64,000 nt of DNA, taken from assembly GCA_037179515.1 (NCBI GenBank), contig JAXCGZ010009485.1, forward strand, positions 121,447-185,446, read 5' to 3'. Below, piece by piece: positions 16,501 to 26,499 of the stretch. This DNA is from Halocaridina rubra. Lineage: Eukaryota > Arthropoda > Malacostraca > Decapoda > Atyidae. The notes beneath the pieces are model-generated. The model worked only from the letters and a program-made list of their open reading frames with translations. It did no database searches and was not told the DNA's origin. Position 1 is the first letter of the stretch. Every line of letters starts with the position of its first letter. A program made the position numbers and the translations under genes.

Positions 16501-18291
16501 CTAGAGTTCCTCCTCCTCCATAACCTAATGAGCTGCTGGTAATACTGCCACTATAAAGGCTTCCCAAACTTTCTCCCCCATTTCCACTCACCGAAAGAGA
16601 AGAGAGCCTCGGTAACCTCACTCCCGTATACGTGGAAGTGTCTATGCTTAAGGACGACCCCGCGGAGGAAGTGGTGTTGGCGCTCGTGGATACAGGGAAG
16701 TTTTGTAAAGTAGGAGGGGGAGGCGCTTGAGTAAGAGGGGGACCTTCTAACGGATCGAGACGACCAGGAGGTTGGCTAGGATGAGGTAACACTTGGGAAG
16801 GCTTTGCGGACTGATTGAAGGAAGCCCGAGGGATGCTTTTCATACTCTCTAAAATGCGCATCAGTAATATGTTTGGTGGTAGTTCGTCCACCGGCACCTC
16901 GACCAGCACCCGACATTCTGGGCATCTTAGCTCCTGTGGTTGAGGAAATGTATAGGATTAGACAACTTAATACCTTATACTGAAATAATAATAAAACAGT
17001 TGCCAATGAAAGATGATGATAATGCCTACAAATCCTAAAGATATTCTTAAAATAAATCACTGTATAAATTAATTAAATCAGCACTAACAAAAGTTAAAAA
17101 TATGTTCATTTTAAGCTGATATATTCATACAAATCTCTCTACCAAAGAAAAGAAATAGGTATACACTGTACTTAAACAACAACTAGTAACTGGCCTCCTT
17201 TTACAAAAAATTTTATCCTTTACATCTAAGCATAAAAACTATAAATATATACATACCTGTATATACCTCTTTATATAAAACATAAAAGTTTACATTTGAA
17301 ATTCACATTTAAAACTTGATGTTTACCTAGAAAAATGTACTGTCATACCTTGCTTTACATCATCAATTTGTTACAAGACTCATAATTTGTCGAATAAACC
17401 CTTTTAAAACAACTTGGATCCCCCTATAAACCCCCAAAACAACCCTAAAACTTAACTTTTACAACAAATTATAAGACACTTCAACGTTTGTGCTGATTTA
17501 ATAACTACTATATACTGTACTATATTTTAAACATTTTTAAGCATTTTAATTATTTCATACATTATCTTATAGCTCATGACATTATTTTTAAGTGATTTTG
17601 CAACTTTTTTAATGTTATTTAGGTGATTTTATATTTGTACAGGTTTTTAATATTTTTTGCTGACCGATACAGAGTTGCATATACTAGTAATGATAGTATG
17701 ATTATTTTTCCCTATAATTATCAACAATAACTATATAAAAGTCGACAATGATGAAGGTTAAAACAACGTAAGGCGAGATATACCTGTAATAAGAGAATAA
17801 AATATAACAATAAAATACCAAATGTTTATATCCGTAATTCTCATTTAAACAACTTATGTCTCACAAAATACTTTACTAAATAATATATATACAACAGCCG
17901 CATAGTTATATACAAAAGCCATAATCCCCCTTATAAAGGGGGTGGCAAGTCAAAGCACTTGACTCTTTATGAGAGGCTATGGAAAGGAGAGGCTTCCCAG
18001 TCCCCTCGCTTCATTACATTTAGTCGGCTTTTAAGACACGCAGGGGGAAAATGGAGGAGGTATTCTTATCTCCCCAAATGGGGAAACAATGATCATACAA
18101 GATAGCAATATAACTGTTTACACCTGCATATAGCATTTTGTGAGGTCAGGTTTTACCTTATGGGTGTGCACTATATCATCAAGACATCTGCGACAGAAGG
18201 TGTGTTGGCAGGGTAAGACCCTCGAGGAGGAGCCGAGCTCTTCCAGGCACACTGAGCATTCTAAGATGTCACTCAGTAGCCACTGATCCAT
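13134..18291 (-). CDS. SH3RF (POSH): POSH/SH3RF E3 ubiquitin ligase, partial (5 exons)
   Basis: RING-type E3 ligase and multi-SH3 scaffold; the family binds active Rac and assembles JNK-pathway kinases, and in flies acts in TAK1/JNK and immune signalling. The coding join on the minus strand is 18291-18157, 16933-16172, 15904-15806, 15256-15120, 13544-13134 (about 515 residues). Phases match at every GT-AG junction. RING ligands C12, C15, C28, H30, C33, C36, C49 and C52 give C3HC4. SH3-1 (about 246-299) has ALYNYE and NWFQGE; SH3-2 (about 311-362) has ALYDFK and ENWAEG. The rest is low-complexity Ser/Pro. The start at 18291 is a Met in good Kozak context (A at -3, G at +4) at the usual family position just before the RING. 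SH3-3, SH3-4 and the stop codon were not found, so the gene should continue past the left edge. Identity is firm; signalling roles are inherited from the family. Confidence 0.95.
13545..15119 (-). other. POSH intron 4
   Basis: Non-coding, AT-rich intron of 1575 bp. No additional exon or repeat was recognised. Confidence 0.75.
15120..15256 (-). CDS. SH3RF (POSH): POSH exon: SH3-2 C-half
   Basis: 137 nt; acceptor GATAG|GGTGAG, donor TTTAAA|GTAAGTA, ending in phase 2. It codes [19 protein letters not shown] and [14 protein letters not shown], the conserved tryptophan and the closing strand of SH3-2. Confidence 0.93.
15325..15480 (+). mobile_element. SINE family S1 in POSH intron
   Basis: GGTGACGGTTAGCCTACTTA (A-box region), GACCTGCGATCGAGCCC (B-box-like) and GGTATTAGGAAGAGCATTTA, then CTGCATTCACCCCCATAATG and GGGGACTAGTAGTGACACA. 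Opposite in orientation to the host gene. Confidence 0.7.
15806..15904 (-). CDS. SH3RF (POSH): POSH exon: SH3-2 N-half
   Basis: 99 nt, phase 0 at both ends, acceptor TTTCAG and donor AAG|GTGAGA. It codes [19 protein letters not shown] and then the acidic RT-loop [14 protein letters not shown]. The SH3 domain is split here in the middle of the fold. Confidence 0.93.
16172..16933 (-). CDS. SH3RF (POSH): POSH exon: RING C-half, linker, SH3-1
   Basis: The acceptor CCACAG|GAG opens with [13 protein letters not shown], the last two RING cysteines, followed by [14 protein letters not shown], typical of POSH right after the RING. A Ser/Gly/Pro-rich linker of about 170 residues leads into SH3-1 ([20 protein letters not shown] ... 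GFFPASYVQ). The donor is CAG|GTATGA. 762 nt, phase 0 at both ends. Confidence 0.95.
16934..18156 (-). other. POSH intron 1 (between RING exons)
   Basis: 1223-bp intron that separates the sixth and seventh zinc ligands of the RING finger. Apart from a repeat relic at about 17925-18080 it is plain AT-rich DNA. Confidence 0.8.
17925..18080 (-). repeat. dispersed repeat with LINE-leader-like part
   Basis: AATCCCCCTTATAAAGGGGG and GGCAAGTCAAAGCAC recur near 33157-33200 and 40285-40322. The plus-strand TTTAGTCGGCTTTTAAGACA plus CGCAGGG is the reverse of the CCTGCGTGTCGTAAAAGGCG word in the LINE leader near 2415, and CTCCCC words follow. Confidence 0.55.
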
Positions 18292-18335
18292 ACTCTCATT
18301 GCACCTGGTCCTTACTCCCGCATCTTGCGCCTCAA
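18157..18335 (-). CDS. SH3RF (POSH): POSH exon: 5' UTR part plus RING N-half
   Basis: The acceptor (TTTTCCGCAG) precedes 18335, 44 nt of 5' UTR follow, and the ATG is at 18291. It codes 45 residues with ECSVCLEEL and [16 protein letters not shown], the first six zinc ligands. The donor is CATAAG|GTAAAA, phase 0. The acceptor upstream of the ATG shows there is at least one further 5' exon. Confidence 0.93.
18273..18323 (-). promoter_or_regulatory. two upstream ORFs in POSH 5' UTR
   Basis: In the 44-nt 5' UTR part, a minimal uORF (ATG at 18323, three codons then TAA at 18314-18312) is followed by a second ATG at 18299. The second reads eight codons in another frame and stops at 18273, overlapping the main start at 18291. 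A repressive effect on translation is inference, and it requires that the transcript includes this segment. Confidence 0.5.
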
Positions 18336-18390
18336 CTGCGGAAAACAAGAGGGAAGTACGTACTGTATTAAAAAATATCTTGAAAAGAAG

Positions 18391-18510
18391 AGTAACCCCA
18401 GGATGCTCTTGGGTTATTCATACTTACATAGCATGTTACCTAACCTAACCTAACCTAAACATATGTGGGGTTATATAACTTCTATGGATTACTCATCTTC
18501 ACAACATCCA
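18391..18510. repeat. dispersed repeat with CCTAA tract, copy 1
   Basis: Contains a (CCTAA)n tract (about 18439-18458) between AACCCCAGGATGCTC and GGGGTTATATAACTTC. The same arrangement is at 39861-39996, so the telomere-like tract belongs to a transposable unit and is not a random telomeric insertion. Confidence 0.6.
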
Positions 18511-18999
18511 GTTAAATATACGACTTATGAGGTATTACTTAACATAAACAATATCTTCTGAGATATCAATTAGTAAAATGAGGATATAGGTTGCATGCTA
18601 TGACCATCGAGGCATTAATTAATAACTATTCCAACCTCTGAAGAGATATAACTGAACAATGTAACCTATTGGTATATTTATTAATAAATATGATGGTCTC
18701 TGAGATTCCTCTTTAAAAACACTAGGCCCATGACCTATTAGATATTACTCAGTTAGTTTCAGTTGGTGTCCGGACACCTGTCGCAAGGACTACGGCCCCT
18801 GGATAACTACCTCACGTATTTCGCTCAACAAGTGTCCCATAGAACAAATGCCCACAGAAAATTGTCCCATTCATTCTCCAATAAGGAGAAGTGTCCAAAT
18901 ATAAGATTTAGGTTAGGTTAGGTTAAAGTTTGCAATGTAAGTGATTTTAATCTATTTATAAATTGGAATGATTCAGTTTTACATCACAGACTCCCTTTT

Positions 19000-19187
19000 C
19001 TATTAAGGACTAGGGCGGTGCCTTCTTTCAAAGGAATTTGGTCGTGGCAGTGTGTCTGTTATCATAAGTGAATGTCCTCTCTAACCTCACACCGAGGCAG
19101 GTCTCAAACTGTCGACTTGACAAATCAAAGATACATGACTTACCACCAGGCCATGACTGCCAGATATATATATTGGAATAAAAGCAA
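19000..19187 (-). mobile_element. tRNA-related SINE (family S2), copy 1
   Basis: Minus strand: GGCAGTCATGGCCTGGTGGT (A-box-like) ... TTTGAGACCTGCCTCGGTGT ... GCCCTAGTCCTTAATAGAAA ... GGGAGTCTGTGATGT. A second copy lies at 41238-41385. Confidence 0.6.
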
Positions 19188-19189
19188 AT

Positions 19190-20529
19190 ATTTCCAGGGG
19201 GCAGCTGTCCTAGCACTGCTTAAGTCACATGTGATCTTTTATATGTGTAGTAGATTTAGTCACACTATGGCATTCGATATGCTATAGAAAAGTGTTTTAT
19301 ATAAATACGACTTTGCAATACCATTTTCCAGCCATATGAAATAGAATTATAATTTACCAATAGAAATCCAGGATTAGATGGTTTTACTGTAGATACTAGT
19401 TGACCATACTTGCATAACTGAATTTATGCGTGACTGTACATGATGAAAAAGTAAAATTTTCACTTATTAAAGATTCTCATAGTTGTTCTTGTTGTCGCTG
19501 TAGCCAAAGCTGCCAGGCAGAACAGTCCGAGTCCTAAAGGCAAGCCACTGCCAATCCTGGGATTTCCCACAGAGCACTAAGAGAGTATATGTTGCGTTGT
19601 TGGTATATGAGGTTGTAAACAGTGTACTCTCTCATAATGAGTCTGACTTTATGAGGTACTGCATTACAGCCTGGACAGGCATCACTGACAGTCATCAAGC
19701 TTCTTCCCAAGGGGCACGAGAATCTGACAGTAGCATTTGACATTTACTAGCCCACGAACAATTGGTAGGTTTATTCACTATACTAACTAATATGGTAGAA
19801 CAATGGTAGATCTCTTGCACTATACACTCAGGAAAAACAGGTATGGAAGAGAAGAGCAGATGGAGGAGCGGTCACGATGTTACCAGGTATTGTTTCACAA
19901 GCAACATCTTTACTGCTTAAGATCAAATGTTAGCAGTTTTTGTCAAAATATTTTCAAAATATTTTCTTTTAATCATGAACAATAAAAGCAATACTTAAAG
20001 AGTTAGAAAATACATCTAAACAGCAAGTTGATTTCTTGGAATAAAGGGAAAACTTGCCTATTGTGGGAATATTAAAAGTGAAAAGATATGAAAACAGGAA
20101 GCTCATCCTGTTAGATCTTAAATTATATATTTCCTATTATGAGAACATTATGGTAGAAGAATAGGTTATAAATGTCATAATAAAAAACAACAAATTAATT
20201 ACAGTAAATATACTATATTAAACATTCGTAAAAATGCTGTAACAGATATCTAAAATAAAGTCTATATCAATAGCTTATAACTATAATTATCAAAAACAAT
20301 AATTAAACAAATTCCCCTTAATATACTGTGTTTAACATAGCATATGTTGAAACCTATATCTACAAACATGTTTACTTTTTTCTCAATTTTTTGCAAAAGA
20401 GAGCAAAGCTACATATTATAAAAAGCTGAATTATGGGTTGGGAAAAAATATATTAGTGAGAGTTTAGGACTCATCACTTTAATAGCATATTATATAAATG
20501 TAATGATTGCCAATTAATGTGTCAATATT
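19190..20529. other. unassigned stretch
   Basis: AT-rich. Short open frames only, none with a recognisable domain or splice context. Possibly the POSH 5' intron, if the candidate first exon near 24143 is real. Confidence 0.4.
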
Positions 20530-20655
20530 AACCCCCATCTGAATGAGACAGAAAATTACGGGTGGCTGCCCTTTCTAATGCCTCGTTGTGGGGTCGAACA
20601 TGAGTTTGTAACTTCCCAAATCGAGAACTCACACCACTGTGCTATTGCTGTCATT
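20530..20655 (-). mobile_element. SINE family S1 relic
   Basis: Plus strand shows AACCCCCATCTGAATGAGAC, GTGGCTGCCCTTTCTAATGC, GGGGTCGAACATGAG (reverse B-box) and CACACCACTGTGCTATTGC (reverse A-box). Confidence 0.6.
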
Positions 20656-20659
20656 ACAT

Positions 20660-22430
20660 AAAGATAATGTATAATAGTTTATTCTGTAATAAGGAGCATT
20701 AATAAAATGTATGGAGCGAACGCATGTACACAAAGAGCTTCCAGAAATTCCAGGTGCCGATGATGCTTCTCTTTATGTAATATTTCTTGGTTTAAAAAAA
20801 AAAGGGGGGGGGAAGAAACTAGAAATACAGTACATAAATAACAAGATTCTCGGTGACTGCAAATTTTAGAAGATCTCTATATACTGTCCCAAAGTTGATT
20901 CCTTCCATGCTATCATCATCAAAACCATCACCAATTTCCAACCATCATCACAGAAAAAAATAATCTGCATATAAGGACCAGCCCATTACTAACACAGAGA
21001 ACTAAGAAATCCACAATATACACGATGATGAACCCTTTTAACAAGAGGAACACTGGCACAGATGATGGAAAGCCCATTAAATCTTCCCCCTTTTCTCAGC
21101 CAATCAGAGGCACGCTGGTACCAGACTCTATACAACTCTGACTACTTTAATACGAAGTTCCCCTAGTTATTGTCTATTTTGCTAGAACATTATATCAGCA
21201 CTTTTCAGATCCATTCCATCAACCTAATAAATGGCTGCTTTAGGAATAGCATCAACATTTTCTACAATATCGCCATTGGATGGCAATGACAGGATACTAG
21301 ATATTTCAAACAATAACCTCTAAAGGATTGGGTAAGATCTACACATGTCTTGTCAAGGAAGGAGTGAGTAACTTAAGCTTCATTAGAATAATAAAATCAA
21401 ATATGAACTCAAGAGATTTATGAGCAGCTTATGAGACAGATATGGTGTCAAAGCCTACCACAAAGAGGAAAACCATAAAATGACAAGAATTATCAACATA
21501 GAGAAGATATTTCTTTATCTGAGGTGCACCCTTGCTTATATATTTATAGCTGCACTTGACAGCTGTAAGATGGTATCCCTGACAATAGAGCTAACGTGTT
21601 AAGAATATGTTCCTCATCTGACTCAACACATCTAATGGTGTATTCATCAAGCTTTTCTGCTTGAGTTTGTCACCATGAAGGTATAGTAAAAGGATACCGT
21701 GAGAACTACCTTGCAGGGTTGTAAGGCAGGTGCCTACGTGGCAGCCAAGCACTATATCAACTGAGATGCCAAGGGTTATTCCAAAAGAGCCAGATATTCT
21801 AACAAAATATCTGTTTCTTAAAGAAACTTTGATGTGTGTAAAATGCAGCGAGAGGATATGCCGTGCATTAAAAAATATACGAGTGAGACTAAGGAAAGAA
21901 ATCTGCATCGTCTAAAGAAAGTCCAATTCCTGCACCTATTACTGATTCTAGACCCTAAATATATATACTTATGGGTTACTACTACTCAAGACTTCCAGTT
22001 TTATAATCCTCTCTAACAGATAATTGGGTAGATCATAATTGAATATTAAAGTAGAAAGAGACTTAGAGAAAAATATAGAGCACCAATTTAACCGCACTGT
22101 GCTAAACTAAATAGCACCTATAAATTAATATTATAGAGTAACTGGTGGTGGAAAAGAAATAATTTAACACCCTTTGTCCAGTATATTACAAACTGGCTCT
22201 TCTGCACCATACTAAAAGCCACACTAACCTGCATGGCACGTCGCATGAATGAGATCTATCTTGGCAATACATAACAATCATGAACAATCACCATAAATAC
22301 AATGGGTAAACTATGAAAAAGAACAGAAATAAAAATTGCAACACGAACAAAACATACAGTCAATAGCTGTGCATAAAAGCAATATTTTCTCCCTCCAAAA
22401 CCTCTTCCTTATTATAAAATCAATCAAATC
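20660..22430. other. unassigned stretch
   Basis: No gene recognised. A ~105-codon minus-strand frame near 21591-21908 has no recognisable motif. A G10-like run flanked by A-tracts occurs near 20794-20813. Confidence 0.4.
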
Positions 22431-22431
22431 T

Positions 22432-22690
22432 TTAGGCTCCTCCCGTCAGGGGTCGCCACAGTGGATTAATCGTCTCCATATCGCCTTATCCTCTGCATCC
22501 TCCTCTGTCACACCTAACACCCTAATGTCCTCCATCACCACATCCACAAATCTCCTCTCTGGCCTACCTTCCCCCTTCTACCTGGCAGTTCCATCCTCAG
22601 CAGCCTTCTCTCAACATACTCCTCATCCCTCATCGGAACATGCCCAAACCATTTCAGTCTCATCTCTCTCACCATGTCCCCAAGTCTGTA
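22432..22690 (-). mobile_element. RTE-like LINE 3' fragment
   Basis: The reverse strand codes the C-terminal end of a LINE ORF: a WFGH-type segment, a MELPG-RRG segment, FVDVVMEDIRVLGVTEEDAE and final WRRLIHCGDP-stop, with frame damage in the middle. It ends in TGACGGGAGGAGCC like the fragment at 10131. The 5' part is absent, as is usual for truncated LINE insertions. Confidence 0.8.
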
Positions 22691-22884
22691 TCATCATATA
22701 CTACAGATTTGGAAATGTAATGAATGCAAAATGAAGAATTCTCCACTATATGGTATACTTTCAGGTTTGAAAACATAAGGTGCGTAAGAAAAACCAGACC
22801 TTATGTACACTAATTATACCTACTCAGCAGTAAGCTTCTTGACAATAAAAAAATAAAAAAAAAGTCCAAGTATCTCAGAGTACC

Positions 22885-22985
22885 AAATGGGAACTCGATT
22901 TGTGGATGTGGTGAGGGAGGGCATTAGGGTATTAGGTGTGACAGAGGAACGTACTGCATCCGGAAGAGATGGTACTGGCTTAGGG
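22885..22985 (+). mobile_element. LINE fragment, short
   Basis: TTTGTGGATGTGGTGAGGGA and GGTGTGACAGAGGAACG repeat the FVDVV ... GVTEE coding part of the LINE fragment at 22432-22690, in the opposite orientation. Confidence 0.6.
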
Positions 22986-22989
22986 TCTG

Positions 22990-24120
22990 CTAACTTGGTC
23001 CCTAATTCAGAGCTGGTTTAGAACAAAGAGAGTAAAAATATCTCCAGTAACTAAAAAAAAAAAAAAAAAAAAAATGCTCATCATCAAATAATTTTTAATT
23101 TGGGGTAGGCTAACCTTACTCACCTAATCAAACCTATAATAGTAATATTCAAGAGATTTTCTCTGGAGGTGTGAAAGTAAATATTTACCAGAATATCATT
23201 AGAAAAACCACACTTCGGTATCTGAATCATTTACCTGAGTAAACTTCATAAATACTTTACTTACACAGGGTGCTCTGTCCCCAAACCCTCCATTACCTAA
23301 ACTGCTTATTTACCCTAACATTTGAGGGTATTAATCTAAATTAACTAAGAGACAGAGGCTACATAAATAAATCTAAATTTCAATATGCGAATGTCTGTTA
23401 CCAATGCTTAGCAGGTAACTGACGCCAATCGAAGAAAAAGTAACAAAGATTCATTTTTCAACCTTCCTAAATTCTATTCCAAATTCATCCTGTTAAGGTA
23501 TGTTTGGGGTTCTTATGTGAGTTGAACTGATTCCTTGGGCTAGGTTAGGTTAGTAGTTAGGTTAGAATGGGTGCATGAAACGAATTTATACCCACATCTG
23601 TTAAGAGAATATGTGCTGCTTTTCCAATATGGGTAAAAGCAGCTTAATTATACCCTTAAACTGCTTAAGGCATGATGCCCTAGGTTAGTGGGTACCGAAA
23701 ATTAGAGTATGCCCCTACGGTACTTGATATAAACACACAAACACAAAACAAAGCAATTAGGGAAAATAATATATTACTTTTTTCGGTATAGGTAAAAGCA
23801 GTTTAAAACATAATGTTTACATAACGTTTTAGGCCCTGATGCCCCAAGACATGGTGCTATGGTACATGTACGGTACCTTGCTAGACACAGAGGATTAGAT
23901 TTTATAAAACAAAATATGCTACTTTTTTTCAATTAGTTTTAAAATCTCTCATTTAATACCCTTAAATGTTCCGGGCACGGTGCCCTAAACCAACCGCTTA
24001 GTGCTAAAGTAACCACGATTTTTTTTTTATTGTTTATATTATCGGTGTGGGGGCAAGATTCACACGACCCCTCCCACCTTTATTAACCTAATAACCCTTC
24101 AATTAACCTCTCCATAACCC
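22990..24120. other. unassigned stretch
   Basis: No gene found. Contains a poly-A run (23050-23073) and short TTAGG-like words near 23540-23570. It also has two loosely similar segments around a TAGGTAAAAGCAGTTTA-type word (23630-23650, 23790-23805), suggesting an old local duplication. Confidence 0.4.
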
Positions 24121-24142
24121 TTCCACAACCTCGGGACTCACC

Positions 24143-24300
24143 ACAATATCGCCGCCATGCTTCACATGAGGTTCTTAACACTTGGGAGATATGATTATTA
24201 CGTTCACAATCATTATAACAATAAAACTCTACAACTCCTTCCTTTCCTGCCTCGGCTTAAGGTGCCAGATGTACACCTCGAGGCGTATATGACAACATTC
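24143..24300 (-). promoter_or_regulatory. candidate first exon / promoter-proximal region of POSH
   Basis: Minus strand reads AAGCATGGCGGCGATATTGT then a strong donor GTGAGT (exon edge about 24142). This is a locally GC-richer island in AT-rich DNA, of the kind seen at transcript starts. It lies 5.8 kb upstream of the POSH RING exon on the same strand. Spliced to 18335, its ATG would close after about six codons, so it would be a uORF and not a new protein start. Weak evidence. Confidence 0.25.
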
Positions 24301-24559
24301 ACCATCGTAGGATTTTTCCAAAATTATCGTATTTTCTATATGCATTTCCTTTCTTCTTCTTTCAAAATACTTATTAATTTAAAAAGTTATTACATTTTTA
24401 TATTTTATTTTATTTTGTATTTTTCCTGCATGATACTTATTCATTAAAAGATCATCGTTTTTTCATGTTATATTTTGTCTTCTATATCCTTCAAAATACT
24501 TATTTCCAAAATTATCTTATTTTTCGCGCAATTAGACCATATTGCATCAAAATCGTCTG

Positions 24560-25751
<1,192 letters not shown>

Positions 25752-25775
25752 GCTTTTGGTCCTTCGAACCGGATG
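25752..25775 (+). other. candidate primer-binding site
   Basis: TTTTGGTCCTTCGAACCGGA, starting two bases after the 5' LTR, is retained exactly in element 2 (reverse complement near 37763-37781). The position fits a tRNA primer site. The matching tRNA was not identified. Confidence 0.55.
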
Positions 25776-26499
25776 AGAATTGGTGTGGTAGTGGTGAAAA
25801 TAGTGTACATTTTAGATAAGCTCCCACCTTGTAAGAAGTTAGTGCAAAACTCTACGGTTAAAATCGTCCACATTTCAGCGAAAACAGGGAGGAGCATTGC
25901 ATGTATTTGCATGAATATTGCAAATATAACTTTGAAATTTAAATGGTTGTTGAAATAAATAAGAGAACCCATTTCCCACGTGGATAAAGCGTTTCTCTAT
26001 CTGTGGAAACGAAATATACTTTCGTAGTTGAGCGTCCATTAAGTAATTTGGATATTAGTACCCAATTTCGGCTGGGTGAACAGTGGTTTTTAGGGATTTG
26101 TGTGTTTACATATTTCCCATTTAACGATATCTAGAATGTCGTATTGATTCCTTTGTTTACGTAAATAAACAGAAGGTAGTGACCCACCTACTGCTAGGTG
26201 CACAGTGTCGTTTGAGGAACAGTGTGGTTTGCATTACACTTTCCATTTACTGTTGCTGACTTAACAGTGTCGTTTAATTGATGAAAAGTGTGTTTTACAC
26301 TTTGAGGATTGGCGTCATAATTGACGGAATTAAATAACTGTATGTTATTATCTTGAGATTTGGAAGATTGTCCTTTGATACTCTTTACAGAGTGAATGTT
26401 TGTTGCATTGTGGATGTATAAAGAAGATCGTGGATTCTTTGATGATAAAATTGCATCAACTATTTGTTTGTTGTTTTATGTTCTATTTGCTTTCTCAAT

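Noticed and set aside
21591..21908. 105-codon minus-strand frame
   Set aside because: No motif on either strand; the opposite strand also has frames, typical of chance.
23530..23575. TTAGG-like words as telomere or chromosome-end sequence
   Set aside because: Only a few irregular units, internal to unique DNA.
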